A stretch of DNA of 53,827 nt. Origin: Methanosphaera cuniculi (lineage in GTDB: Archaea > Methanobacteriota > Methanobacteria > Methanobacteriales > Methanobacteriaceae). Shown piece by piece: positions 37,031 through 45,935 of this stretch. The stretch spans positions 1-53,827 of the forward strand of contig NZ_LWMS01000048.1 of NCBI RefSeq assembly GCF_003149675.1, in the 5' to 3' direction. Position numbers and translations under genes: made by a program. The notes beneath the pieces were generated by a model. That model did not search any database and was not told where the DNA came from. It saw only the letters and a program-made list of their open reading frames with translations. The first letter of the stretch is position 1; each line of letters begins with the position of its first letter.

Positions 37031-37858
37031 TTATATGGTAGGTTCCATGTTTTTAATGAAGATTATTATAAGTATTATGATAAGTGGGAAAAATATAAGA
37101 TATAATAGTACTACTAGTTCTCCTTGTATTATAGGACCCATTACTGTTGTTGCTGCAATTATCATGATAAATAGTATTATAGGTATTAATACAGCTATAA
37201 ACATGTACATGAGCATTACAGAGTTTAGTTTTTCTGAGTATTCTTTATACTTAATTTTCATGTTACGTGTATGTTCATTTGCTATTGTATTTAGAATATC
37301 AGCAAGATTTCCTCCATTTGTAAGTGTTCGTGTTATCTGATTTATTACGTTGTCAAATATCTGGGAATTAACACGTTTTGATAGGTTGTTAAATGCATCA
37401 ATGTAGTTTGTTGAGTATTGTATTTCATTAAGTGTTATTTTAAATTCTTCAGATAATTCACCATAATTACTTTCAACTATGCTTTGGAGTGCATCAAAGA
37501 GTCCTATTCCTGCTTTTAGTTGTGTTGACATTTCACGTAGTGCAAATGGTAGTACTTTTAGTATGTTTTTTTGTCTTTTTTGCTGTTTTATTTCTGGCAT
37601 CTTATATTTAACAAAGATTAAAAGTGCTATGATGATAAGTATTTCTATGCCTATTTGTGGTTGTATTATAAGTAATATTAATGGTATTATAAGTAGTGGT
37701 AGTAAGATTTTTCTTATATTTATTTTATTTTCATGTGTTTTTATTAGCTCATCTGTTATTTTATTATCAACTGAAGGTATTTCTTTTTTATTTAAAGTAA
37801 TGGTGGTCTTTTTGTGTTTTAGTGTTATTTTTCCGATTTTTATTAATAATTGTTTCAT
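37031..37858 (-). CDS. Type II/IV secretion system F-family membrane protein (TadC/GspF-like)
   Basis: Inner-membrane platform protein of a pilus or secretion machine. One GspF domain is visible in 'LPFALREMSTQLKAGIGLFDALQSIVESNYGELSEEF' and 'NQITRTLTNGGNLADILNTIANEH'. Two hydrophobic helices precede it (~50-85) and two follow (~215-270). The 275-residue protein is a single-domain form; classical GspF has two. It lies 14 bases downstream of the secretion ATPase gene, so they form one operon. No pilin is present at this locus. Confidence 0.85.
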   Translation of the reverse strand: MKQLLIKIGKITLKHKKTTITLNKKEIPSVDNKITDELIKTHENKINIRKILLPLLIIPLILLIIQPQIGIEILIIIALLIFVKYKMPEIKQQKRQKNILKVLPFALREMSTQLKAGIGLFDALQSIVESNYGELSEEFKITLNEIQYSTNYIDAFNNLSKRVNSQIFDNVINQITRTLTNGGNLADILNTIANEHTRNMKIKYKEYSEKLNSVMLMYMFIAVLIPIILFIMIIAATTVMGPIIQGELVVLLYLIFFPLIIILIIIFIKNMEPTI

Positions 37859-37872
37859 AATATAACTTTTTT

Positions 37873-39189
37873 TTATCTGTAGTAGTATTGATCGATGTAT
37901 TGTTGTACTTTTTTGATGTTATGATTTTTGTTGGTGTATTGTTTTAGGTAGTTTTGTCTTTTTATAAGTTCTTCATTTATTTGTTGTTTTGTCATGTTTT
38001 TATGTTGAGCTATTATATTTAGTGTATTTGTATTGATTGCCACATATTCTATTGTATCTTTTTGTGGGTTGTATTGGTATATTTTATTTAGTTGTATTTT
38101 GTTATTTTCCATTCCTACAACTTCTGCTACTTCTGTTATTCTTCTTATTGTTCCAAGATGTGGATTGTATAATCTTTTTTGCATTATGATGAAGTTTATT
38201 GAGTTTATCATTATGTTTGGTACATTCATTGGTGGATTTGTTAGGCGTGTTATGGTTTCATGTGTTGAGTTTGCATGAAGTGTTCCCATTCCACTGTGTC
38301 CTGTGTTAAGTGCACTAAAGAGTGTTATTGCTTCTTTTGATCTTACTTCTCCTACTATTATTCTATCTGGGCGTTGTCTAAGTGAGTTTTTTAGAAGCAG
38401 ATCCATTGTTATTTCTCCTTTATTTTCTATATTAGGTGGTCTTGTCTCGGTTCGTATTATGTGTTTGTGTGGTATTTGCATCTCTAGTGTATCTTCAATT
38501 GATATTATTCTTTCATATGGTGGGATGAATTGTGTTAGTGTATTTAGTGTTGTTGTTTTTCCAGATCCAGTTCCTCCAGCAATTATGATGTTTGATGGAT
38601 TTACTCCACATCCTTCAATTACAAGCCATAGAAATGCTGCTAGTTCATATGTTAGTGTTTTATTTTCTATTAGATCGATTATTGTTAGTGGATCTTTTTT
38701 GAATTTTCGTATTGTGAGTGTTGGTCCATCTGCACTTATGGGTGGTATTGTTGCATTTATACGACTTCCGTCATCTAATCTTGCATCAAGTAGTGGTGTT
38801 TGTTTGTCTATTTTTCTTTGTGTGTTGTTTGCTATTTTATCTATTATTTGTCGTATTTCTGTGTTTTTTAGTGTTATGTCTGTTATCATCATACCTATTG
38901 TTCTATGATATACATAGATTGGCTTGTTATCTCCTATTATCATGATTTCTTCGAGTTCATCATCATTTAGAAGTGGGTCTATTTTTCCGTATTGATTTAT
39001 GTCTGATATTAGTTTTTGTATTATTTTGGTATTTTTTGTGTTTTCTTGGATTTTTTGTTTTAGTGTGGTTTGTGTATTGTCTGTGATGTTTTGTTGTATT
39101 ATTTTTTGTTTGATTTGTTGGTATTGTTGTATTTCATTTTCTGTTAGTTTTTCTATTTTTTGGGTTTTATATTGTGGTATTTGTTTCAT
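37873..39189 (-). CDS. Type II/IV secretion system ATPase (GspE/TadA-like)
   Basis: Hexameric ATPase that powers pilus assembly or secretion. An N-terminal domain holds '[32 protein letters not shown]'. Motifs in order are Walker [31 protein letters not shown] (Asp box), [17 protein letters not shown] (Walker B) and [21 protein letters not shown] (His box). Length is 438 residues. It pairs with the adjacent GspF protein. A pilin-like gene with another TadC lies at 51.5-52.6 kb. Confidence 0.9.
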   Translation of the reverse strand: MKQIPQYKTQKIEKLTENEIQQYQQIKQKIIQQNITDNTQTTLKQKIQENTKNTKIIQKLISDINQYGKIDPLLNDDELEEIMIIGDNKPIYVYHRTIGMMITDITLKNTEIRQIIDKIANNTQRKIDKQTPLLDARLDDGSRINATIPPISADGPTLTIRKFKKDPLTIIDLIENKTLTYELAAFLWLVIEGCGVNPSNIIIAGGTGSGKTTTLNTLTQFIPPYERIISIEDTLEMQIPHKHIIRTETRPPNIENKGEITMDLLLKNSLRQRPDRIIVGEVRSKEAITLFSALNTGHSGMGTLHANSTHETITRLTNPPMNVPNIMINSINFIIMQKRLYNPHLGTIRRITEVAEVVGMENNKIQLNKIYQYNPQKDTIEYVAINTNTLNIIAQHKNMTKQQINEELIKRQNYLKQYTNKNHNIKKVQQYIDQYYYR

Positions 39190-39224
39190 AATGTGTTTTT
39201 TTATAATATATTATTTATTACTTT

Positions 39225-39242
39225 AAATTATAAAAGTATTAC
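39225..39242 (-). promoter_or_regulatory. Candidate promoter of the secretion ATPase operon
   Basis: On the minus strand GTAATACTTTTATAATTT combines a possible upstream recognition element with a TATA box (39225-39234). It lies about 41 bases before the ATG, predicting a leader of ~15 bases. The GTATTAC core also faces the divergent methyltransferase gene. Confidence 0.35.
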
Positions 39243-39286
39243 TTTTTATTTTGTTATATAACTATCTAAAAACAAATATAAAAAAC

Positions 39287-40222
39287 ATGAAATGCCAATG
39301 TGATGAAAACTGTATAGAAAATTTAGATGAACTACTAAAAACAATAGATGAAAAATACACACCATGTAAAGAATGTAGCAAGAAAACATTTAAAAAAGCA
39401 ATGCCACTACGAAAACAGATAAAACTTGAAAAATTAACCACACAATATGAAAGATGTCCAACATGTAACAAAAGACACATTGATGTTGTAATGGCACATG
39501 TTCTTAAAATAATGATAGAAAATGAACAAATCATAAAAACAGCATCAATAAGAAAAGCAGCAATGCCACTAATAACACCAGCAATAGAACTAACACAACC
39601 ACCATATTTACCAGAGAGAAGTCTTGTAATAATAACACCACAAATAGATCTAAAAACTTCACAACAAATATATGAACAAGTTCCTGAAATAAAAGCAGTT
39701 ATAAAAGGAGATATAAATCAAACACTTGGAATAAAAGATGAAAATACACAAAAACACAACTACCAACTAATGAGTGGCTGTCCAATACGCTGTGACATAC
39801 AAAAAACAGATAAAGGATATATTCCAATTTATAAAGATCAAAGTAAACTACACATAGAATATGCAAAATCAAACAACGAAAAAATAGAACAAATATCACA
39901 AATACTCACAAATTATGAAAATCCAAAGATAATAGATGCAATGTGTGGACCTGGAACACTTGGAATATATGCACTAAAAAATAATGCACAAAAAGTACTA
40001 TTTAATGACATAAACTCAGATTCAACAAATACAACACAGATAAATCTTAAAATAAATAACATCACAGATAACTATGAAATTATGAATGAAAACATATTAG
40101 ATCTTCCAAATTTAGTTGATGAAAAATATGACATTGGCTTTATTGATGCATTTCCAGGAATTGATGTTGATAAATATGTAAATTGTCTTAAAAAAATATG
40201 TAATGAAGTTATAATAATCTAG
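39287..40222 (+). CDS. SAM-dependent methyltransferase with N-terminal zinc cluster
   Basis: Archaeal protein of ~311 residues. The first ~70 residues are cysteine-rich (CQCDENC, PCKECSKK, RCPTCNKRH), probably a zinc domain. The C-terminal ~110 residues are a class I methyltransferase fold: KIIDAMCGPGTLGIYAL (motif I), VLFNDINSDS (motif II) and DIGFIDAFPG (motif IV). The middle resembles Trm5-like or RNA-binding text, so an RNA substrate is plausible but unproven. The ATG at 39287 is chosen; a TTG-initiated extension from 39251 is possible. It ends four bases inside the convergent permease gene. Confidence 0.75.
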   Translation: MKCQCDENCIENLDELLKTIDEKYTPCKECSKKTFKKAMPLRKQIKLEKLTTQYERCPTCNKRHIDVVMAHVLKIMIENEQIIKTASIRKAAMPLITPAIELTQPPYLPERSLVIITPQIDLKTSQQIYEQVPEIKAVIKGDINQTLGIKDENTQKHNYQLMSGCPIRCDIQKTDKGYIPIYKDQSKLHIEYAKSNNEKIEQISQILTNYENPKIIDAMCGPGTLGIYALKNNAQKVLFNDINSDSTNTTQINLKINNITDNYEIMNENILDLPNLVDEKYDIGFIDAFPGIDVDKYVNCLKKICNEVIII

Positions 40223-41460
40223 ATAACTCCAAGATATGTTAAAATAGATGGAATAATTAGTACTCCCATCAGTAAACTTTTATTTAAACCAAGCACATTT
40301 ACCATAATTCCAAGTGCAATACTAACAACATAACAAATACCAACATACCATACACATCCACCCACATAAAAAGTATAACAAAATATGAAAAAAGTAATAC
40401 CAACAATAAGTATCAAGTTAAGCTTCCTAAAATTAACACGATTCATGTGTGAAATAATATAATCACCAATAATAATTGACATCATACAACAAACACTAAC
40501 AACCACAAGACTAATAAAAATAAAAAATACAATATGGGCTAATGTAATATCAGATATTAAATTTGAAACATAAACACTAATAGCACTACGAGGATTACTA
40601 ATAAGATAAATTGCAATTAAAGAAAACAAAGTATCAGAAATATTAATACCACTATTTGTAATAAGAAAATCCTCAGATGTAACATGCTTATTTAATGTTA
40701 AACCTTGAGCAATCATCGTACCTTGTGCAGGTCCAAGTCCTGGAAGAAGACCAAGAATACAACCTGAAATACTACCTGCAAAAACAGATCTTTTAAAATT
40801 ATTATCTACATTAACACTATGAACCTCTTTTTGAGGTGGAATAATGTTATTTGAATTAAAATTATAAATCAAATTACTAACACTAAAAAGACCTGAAAGC
40901 ATACATAATAGACTAATATTACTACTAACGTTACCTGTTAGCATAATACAGCCAAGAATACCAGATATTAGAAATACTAAAATTGACAAAAGCTTGATAT
41001 TATAATTACCACGCGTTTTAATAAAAATAATACACATGATAAAAATAAGAAGATATCCAATATAATCCTTTAATAAATCATATATCATTGGTAGAATTAT
41101 AAATAAAAATGGCATTATTATAATAAGAAGTACTATTGAAAGATATCCACCAAAACTAACAAGTCTTATAACCTCATATGCTCGTCCTTCAAAAAGAAGC
41201 TTATGTGCAGGTTGAATTGACATAACGGTATCTTCTGATGGAATTGCTACTGTTATTGATGGTATAAATTCAAACATAGCATGAGTAATTGCAATTGATA
41301 TAAGAAAACTTGCAATTGTCAATGCTGAAATATAATTTAAAAGTAGTGTTGATGCTGAAAATATTACAATACCTACTGTATTAACATGTAATGAGGGAAT
41401 CATTCCTGTTATTATTCCAGCAAGTATTCCTAGAATTATTGCTATAAATATATTAATCAT
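40219..41460 (-). CDS. TctA-family membrane transporter (archaeal permease)
   Basis: A 413-residue polytopic protein with about ten hydrophobic segments. Two related glycine/proline loops mark the TctA fold: GIITGMIPSLHVNTVG near residue 17 and GCILGLLPGLGPAQGT near residue 240. Bacterial TctA works with a small membrane subunit and a periplasmic binding protein; neither is encoded here, as is usual for archaeal members. The substrate is unknown. The promoter lies at 41480-41498 and the transcript is probably nearly leaderless. Confidence 0.8.
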   Translation of the reverse strand: MINIFIAIILGILAGIITGMIPSLHVNTVGIVIFSASTLLLNYISALTIASFLISIAITHAMFEFIPSITVAIPSEDTVMSIQPAHKLLFEGRAYEVIRLVSFGGYLSIVLLIIIMPFLFIILPMIYDLLKDYIGYLLIFIMCIIFIKTRGNYNIKLLSILVFLISGILGCIMLTGNVSSNISLLCMLSGLFSVSNLIYNFNSNNIIPPQKEVHSVNVDNNFKRSVFAGSISGCILGLLPGLGPAQGTMIAQGLTLNKHVTSEDFLITNSGINISDTLFSLIAIYLISNPRSAISVYVSNLISDITLAHIVFFIFISLVVVSVCCMMSIIIGDYIISHMNRVNFRKLNLILIVGITFFIFCYTFYVGGCVWYVGICYVVSIALGIMVNVLGLNKSLLMGVLIIPSILTYLGVI

Positions 41461-41479
41461 AATAAAATAATAATACTAA

Positions 41480-41498
41480 TTTTATAAAAAGTAATACT
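41480..41498 (-). promoter_or_regulatory. Candidate promoter of the TctA-like gene
   Basis: On the minus strand AAGTATTACTTTTTATAAA combines a GTATTAC element with a TATA box centred about 25 bases before the ATG. This predicts a leaderless or nearly leaderless mRNA. No ribosome binding site is seen before the ATG, in agreement. Confidence 0.4.
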
Positions 41499-41563
41499 TA
41501 TGTTTTTTGTGTAAATTATTTAAAATAAGAAAGTTCTAAAAAAAATAGTAGTTTTTTCAATAT

Positions 41564-41607
41564 AAAAAAAAGAAGATAATATGTAAATAAACTTACATTA
41601 ATCTTCT
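41564..41607 (-). terminator. Hairpin plus T-run built from the last codons of the aEF-1beta gene
   Basis: On the minus strand the last codons and stop (AGAAGATTAATGTAA, 41607-41593) pair with TTACATATTATCTTCT (41586-41571) with one small internal bulge. A run of eight T follows. This is a canonical intrinsic-type terminator overlapping coding sequence. Confidence 0.65.
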
Positions 41608-41859
41608 TACATCTGTAACTTCAACACTTTGAATATCATCAATGTTTGCTAAAGCTTCTTCTACAGGTTCTGTTCCACCTTCACCATCGTCAACAACAAT
41701 AGTTACATTAAGTGCAACAAGTCCAAATCCAATAGGTTCTTCTTCAATTCTTTCAAGAACATCACTATCAACTGTATCTTGGATTGTTTGTTTTAATGCT
41801 TCTAAGTCTACTTCAGGACTTTCAGGCATAACTTTTAATATAGCTGCTACATCAGACAT
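41593..41859 (-). CDS. ef1B: Translation elongation factor aEF-1 beta
   Basis: Exchange factor for aEF-1alpha. The 88-residue protein matches the archaeal short form: VAAILKVMPESPEVDLEALKQ at the start, EEEPIGFGLVALNVTIVVDDGEGG in the middle and IDDIQSVEVTDVRRLM at the end. AAGGGAGG lies before the ATG. It follows a small zinc-finger gene, a pairing common in archaea. It is the last gene of the ycaO-pth2-mfnE operon. Confidence 0.95.
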   Translation of the reverse strand: MSDVAAILKVMPESPEVDLEALKQTIQDTVDSDVLERIEEEPIGFGLVALNVTIVVDDGEGGTEPVEEALANIDDIQSVEVTDVRRLM

Positions 41860-41921
41860 TATAGATTTCCTCCCTTTTAATTTTATATTTTTTTTTAAAG
41901 TTTTTAATTTAATAGACGAAC

Positions 41922-42086
41922 TTATGGTCCTTTAAATCCACATTCACATTCGTATTCGTGACCAAAAGTTCTGCATTTAGGACATCTGTATATTACAGAA
42001 TCACATTCTGGGCAGTGGAATTTAACGTATTCATCTATTGGTGAAATTTCTTGTTTACATGATGTACAAATCATTTCTTCTACCAT
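41922..42086 (-). CDS. Small zinc-finger protein (HVO_2753-like), 54 residues
   Basis: Four CPxCG-like knuckles are read directly: CTSC, CPEC, CPKC and CECG, enough for two zinc sites. The sequence begins [15 protein letters not shown] and ends ECECGFKGP. The family is small, archaeal and conserved beside aEF-1beta; its exact role is unknown, possibly translation-linked. The ATG overlaps the end of mfnE by seven bases, with GGAGGAAAA upstream inside mfnE, so translation is coupled. Confidence 0.88.
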   Translation of the reverse strand: MVEEMICTSCKQEISPIDEYVKFHCPECDSVIYRCPKCRTFGHEYECECGFKGP

Positions 42087-42748
42087 TTTAGTTTTCCTCC
42101 TATATGTGTATAAAATTCATTTTCTGAAAATTGATTGTTTAAAAATCGAAAAATCCTATCTGGATATTTTCCATTTAATATAAAACAGTCTACTTGATAA
42201 TCAAGTAGTAATCGTGGTAAACATTTATCTACACAAGTTTCATCAAAAAATAATAGTTCATTTGGACTTATATCTTGGATAAGCCTTTTGTTTTTTGAGT
42301 AAATGTTACCATTATATATACCATTTATATTTGTTAATATTAATAATTTCGCATTTAACTTATGTGCAATCCAACATGCAATAGAATCACTAGTCACATC
42401 CCAACTATGAGCAAGTGGATCTAATTTCTTTAGTAATTCATATGATAAAATAAGTGGAATTTTACCATTTTTATGTACTTCATCTATTTCATCAAAACTC
42501 CTAACTGCTATAATATCATCACACATATCACATATCTGACTTCCTATTATATCCATACACATTATAGCATTCCAGTGATTAGTATCATCTGTGAAGTTAT
42601 ATTTATTGTTATATTCACGGAGTTTATTTGCAAGTTCTCCTCCACCATTAATGAGGATAATCTTTTCATCTGATTTTCTAAATACCTCATATAAGTCCAT
42701 TATATATTCAGGGTAAAGACTTCCTCCAACTTTAATGACATAAACCAT
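42080..42748 (-). CDS. mfnE: [5-(aminomethyl)furan-3-yl]methyl phosphate kinase
   Basis: Amino-acid-kinase-fold enzyme that phosphorylates the furan precursor of methanofuran. The N-terminus [12 protein letters not shown] and the [16 protein letters not shown] loop are the nucleotide and phosphate sites. [17 protein letters not shown] and [12 protein letters not shown] complete the fold. Length (222 residues) suits MfnE. It lies 12 bases after pth2 in a five-gene operon. Its C-terminus THIGGKLKW is encoded over the ribosome binding site of the zinc-finger gene. Confidence 0.87.
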   Translation of the reverse strand: MVYVIKVGGSLYPEYIMDLYEVFRKSDEKIILINGGGELANKLREYNNKYNFTDDTNHWNAIMCMDIIGSQICDMCDDIIAVRSFDEIDEVHKNGKIPLILSYELLKKLDPLAHSWDVTSDSIACWIAHKLNAKLLILTNINGIYNGNIYSKNKRLIQDISPNELLFFDETCVDKCLPRLLLDYQVDCFILNGKYPDRIFRFLNNQFSENEFYTHIGGKLKW

Positions 42749-42760
42749 TTTATAATCACT

Positions 42761-43102
42761 TTATAGTAGTTTTAAATGTCCAGTCATTGCATCTATTTCT
42801 TTATCAGAAGCTGGACCTATTCCTATACATGTTCTTGTTGATGGTTCTATTTGTGTGTGTCCTGCATCTGTTATTAGAGTACATGGTAGTGATGTTGTAT
42901 TTTTTATTTCATGGAAAAGTTTTAGAAGTTCTTTTTCTGATCCTACTTTAAGTACTACTTTTTTTTGTCCTTCATGTTCCCATTTTCTTTTATCATAACG
43001 GTCTGCTTTTTTATATGCATTTAATGATGCATGACATGCTTGTGCTGCTATTTTTCCTTTTCCCATCTTAAGGTCTGTTCTCATTACTATTGCTTGTTTC
43101 AT
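42761..43102 (-). CDS. pth2: Peptidyl-tRNA hydrolase, archaeal type
   Basis: Releases peptides from stalled peptidyl-tRNA. The 113-residue protein has the complete Pth2 pattern: 'IVMRTDLKMGKGKIAAQACHASLNAY' at the start, KVVLKVGSEKELL, and the C-terminal LITDAGHTQIEPSTRTCIGIGP. It lies between ycaO and mfnE in the operon. Confidence 0.96.
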   Translation of the reverse strand: MKQAIVMRTDLKMGKGKIAAQACHASLNAYKKADRYDKRKWEHEGQKKVVLKVGSEKELLKLFHEIKNTTSLPCTLITDAGHTQIEPSTRTCIGIGPASDKEIDAMTGHLKLL

Positions 43103-43132
43103 TATTATCTATTTCCTTGTAATTTATTTTTT

Positions 43133-44323
43133 TTAATAAAATCCATTTTCTGGTCTTAATCTTTCACCAATACGCATTGTATCAACACTATAAAGTTCCA
43201 TTCCTGGTATTATTACACGTACAACAGGAATTTTAATATCACGTGTTAAATCAACATAGTATGCATCATTTACATCTGATTTTTCAAGTTGTTTCATTGT
43301 AAATTCTATATTTTCACGGAATGTATCATGTGACATGTTTGGCATATCTTCAAGATTTATTTGTTTATCTGATTGCATAAACCAGTGTTTATTTAATCTT
43401 TTCATACGATCATATCCTGCATTACGTAGTAAGTTTGCACGTGTTGTATCTTCACGTGTTCCATGTATCTGTGTTGCTCGGCTTTGTGCTACTTCTGTTA
43501 TTGCACGTATTGCTGCTATTGTTGGATCAAGATGTGTTCCAATTCCAAGAGTTAGTAGTGCTGGATCTTTAAGAGTTAAATCTTCTGATACTGCTCCTAT
43601 TGTTGGTATCTGATTATCAGATGTTAGATCTATTAGTTTTATTGATACATTTGCATCACTAAATTTCTTAAGTAATTCTTGTATGTATTCATTTTGAGTA
43701 TTATCACATATAATTTCAGGTTTTACTTTTCTAAATGCTTCAAATAAACTCCATGCATCACGTTCTATTACTTCCATCATTCCATGAAATATTGCTTCTT
43801 CAATTGTATTTCCTGAGGCAAGTCCATTTGTATTTGAGTAGAATAAATGTTTAACATCACTACTATTATATGGGTGATATACTGCATTTGCTGGTATTAG
43901 TATTTCAGCACCTGTTTTTATTGAATATCCTTTTGTCCATTCAAGTGTATCATCATGGTATATGTCTTTTGGAAGTATGAGACTTTCAGGATCTAGTGAT
44001 GTTTCAGGGTTATATTTTTGGTTTATGAATTTATCGCTATCCTGGATTTCTGCTGAGTATCTTTCTATAGCTTCCATGATTGATGATACTTTTGCATGTG
44101 TTTCATTTGGTCCTTTTCCTGCATATACACTTACAGCACCTTCCTCTGCCATTGGTCTTACTGATGTAAATACTGGTATTTTTATCCGGTCAAGATGGGT
44201 GATATTTGATGTTCTTGTTAATCCTATGTCTTTTGTGATTTTTTCAATATCATGTAGTGTATCTTCAGGCGATTGTGTGCGGTGTGTTGACTTTTTATAT
44301 TTAATTTGTGATTCGTTTAACAT
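43133..44323 (-). CDS. YcaO-type protein for McrA glycine thioamidation (methanogenesis marker 1)
   Basis: ATP-dependent YcaO cyclodehydratase family. In methanogens it installs thioglycine in methyl-coenzyme M reductase, usually with TfuA. Visible ATP/metal motifs include SSIMEAIERYSAE, EAIFHGMMEVIERDAWSLF and RAITEVAQSRATQIHGTREDT. The C-terminus ends RLRPENGFY, not the PxPxP of azoline-forming YcaO. From ATG 44323 it has 396 residues; a longer frame from 44359 is less likely. tfuA is not seen nearby. It heads the operon leading to aEF1B. Confidence 0.88.
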   Translation of the reverse strand: MLNESQIKYKKSTHRTQSPEDTLHDIEKITKDIGLTRTSNITHLDRIKIPVFTSVRPMAEEGAVSVYAGKGPNETHAKVSSIMEAIERYSAEIQDSDKFINQKYNPETSLDPESLILPKDIYHDDTLEWTKGYSIKTGAEILIPANAVYHPYNSSDVKHLFYSNTNGLASGNTIEEAIFHGMMEVIERDAWSLFEAFRKVKPEIICDNTQNEYIQELLKKFSDANVSIKLIDLTSDNQIPTIGAVSEDLTLKDPALLTLGIGTHLDPTIAAIRAITEVAQSRATQIHGTREDTTRANLLRNAGYDRMKRLNKHWFMQSDKQINLEDMPNMSHDTFRENIEFTMKQLEKSDVNDAYYVDLTRDIKIPVVRVIIPGMELYSVDTMRIGERLRPENGFY

Positions 44324-44471
44324 AAAATAAAGTCTCTTTATAAAATTTTTTTTTATCAATATAATAGTTAGTTTTATGATTAATTGTATTTAAATAAGAT
44401 TGATTAATAAATAAAATATTTTATAACTATAACTGTAGTTTAAATATAACTCATAAAAAGAAAAATTTAGA

Positions 44472-44503
44472 TAAAAAAAAGAGGGGGGGGGGTGGGGGTT
44501 ATA
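44472..44503 (-). terminator. Extreme C-rich block plus T-run after the first GT2 gene
   Basis: On the minus strand the stop is followed by ATAACCCCCA, a run of ten C, TC and eight T. It is the most C-rich of the recurring gene-end blocks and is a long homopolymer for this genome. Confidence 0.45.
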
Positions 44504-44505
44504 AT

Positions 44506-45894
44506 TTATCGTCTTAGTGGCTCTGTTATTTTCCAACTGTTTGAATTTAGTAATTCATCTGCTTGTTTTTTAGCATGTTTATATTCACGTGTTTTTCTTT
44601 GGATAAGATTTTTGAAATAATGTACTCTTTGTGTTTCATCATATGCTTTTTTAATGAGTTTGTATTCTTCATAGTTATCTGCTATCATTACACGTTCAAA
44701 GACTTTCTTATTTCTATAATTTAAATACCTAAATATTTGATTATAAAGATTTGGATCATCTATTAGCTGTGTGAACTTTGATTTTATCTGATTGAAGTAT
44801 GCTGGTTTATATTCTTCAGGTGTTTCTGAAAAATTGGTAAATTCATAAGTTAAAAGATCACGGAATAATATCTTCTTTTCATCCTCATTATCCATATCCT
44901 GTGCATATGCTTTACGAAGTAAGTCAAATTCTTCATGTGTTTCTGATATTATTACTTGTTGGAATATTTTCTTATTTGAATAATTTACATTACTAATTAA
45001 GTCATTATAGTATACAGAATCTTTTAGTATTAATAGGAAGTCATCACGTAGTGCTTGGTAGTATGTTTCTTTAAATTGTTCTTTGATTTTATTATATCTC
45101 ATTATTCCAAGTGATACTTTACGATTTAGCAGATGTTTTTTATATCTTTCATACTGATCAAATTCCTTGAAAACTTTAATCATAAGATTTATTACATCTA
45201 TTGAGTTAAGGAATCTTAGATCTCCTGCTGTTGTTGAACTTGTTGCATACCATCTTCTGATAAATAAAAATTCCTTAAGGAAGTATATTCTTTTAGCACA
45301 AAATAATGCTTTATAGAAGAAAACATTATCTTCAAAGATAAGTCCTTCAGGGAAGCGTATGTTATTATCCATTATGAATTTACGATTATATAGTTTACTC
45401 CATGGTGTTACACTTGCTTCAAACATTAAATCTCCAATATCCTCATGACTAAATACATTTTCGCCAACACATTTTGCTATTTTATCCATTGAGTAAACTT
45501 CTGTTTCATAGTAACGATCATTTGGATGATCATAGTTTATTGCCTTAAAAAGTACAAAGTCAACATTTTTTTCTTCAGCCTTTTTATAGGAATCTTCAAG
45601 AGCATTAAGTTCTAGTATATCATCTGAATCCATTAAGAATAGATATTTACCAGTTGCCATATCCATTCCACGATTTGTAGCTACAGCATGACCACCATTT
45701 TCTTGTCGTACTACAGTCATTCTTGGATCTTTTGCAGCATATTCATTTAGTATGTCAATTGAATTATCAGGTGATCCATCATCTATACAGATAATCTCAA
45801 TATCTTCTAATGTTTGATTTACTATACTATCAAGGCAATCACGCAAGTAGTTTTCCACATTATATACTGGTATAACTACAGATACTTTTACCAT
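44506..45894 (-). CDS. GT2 family glycosyltransferase (462 residues)
   Basis: A GT-A fold transferase of cell-surface or N-glycan synthesis. The N-terminus is VSVVIPVYNVENYLRDCLDSIVNQTL; the nucleotide site IICIDDGSPDNS and the acidic LFLMDSDDIL follow, all within the first ~110 residues. The later half is helical and ends SNSWKITEPLRR, a tail also seen in the second GT2 protein. No membrane helix is present, so it works from the cytoplasm. The sugar is unknown. It lies 41 bases after the next GT2 gene. Confidence 0.88.
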   Translation of the reverse strand: MVKVSVVIPVYNVENYLRDCLDSIVNQTLEDIEIICIDDGSPDNSIDILNEYAAKDPRMTVVRQENGGHAVATNRGMDMATGKYLFLMDSDDILELNALEDSYKKAEEKNVDFVLFKAINYDHPNDRYYETEVYSMDKIAKCVGENVFSHEDIGDLMFEASVTPWSKLYNRKFIMDNNIRFPEGLIFEDNVFFYKALFCAKRIYFLKEFLFIRRWYATSSTTAGDLRFLNSIDVINLMIKVFKEFDQYERYKKHLLNRKVSLGIMRYNKIKEQFKETYYQALRDDFLLILKDSVYYNDLISNVNYSNKKIFQQVIISETHEEFDLLRKAYAQDMDNEDEKKILFRDLLTYEFTNFSETPEEYKPAYFNQIKSKFTQLIDDPNLYNQIFRYLNYRNKKVFERVMIADNYEEYKLIKKAYDETQRVHYFKNLIQRKTREYKHAKKQADELLNSNSWKITEPLRR

Positions 45895-45935
45895 TTTATA
45901 TCATTTCCTCCACTTATCTTTTTTTTAGGTAAATC

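Noticed and set aside
38303-38908. 201-residue + strand frame opposite the secretion ATPase
   Set aside because: The ATPase has every expected motif on the minus strand; the opposite frame is low-complexity Ser/Val text.
44472-44503. Phase-variable coding tract in the glycosyltransferase
   Set aside because: The homopolymer lies after the stop codon, so length change would not alter the reading frame.
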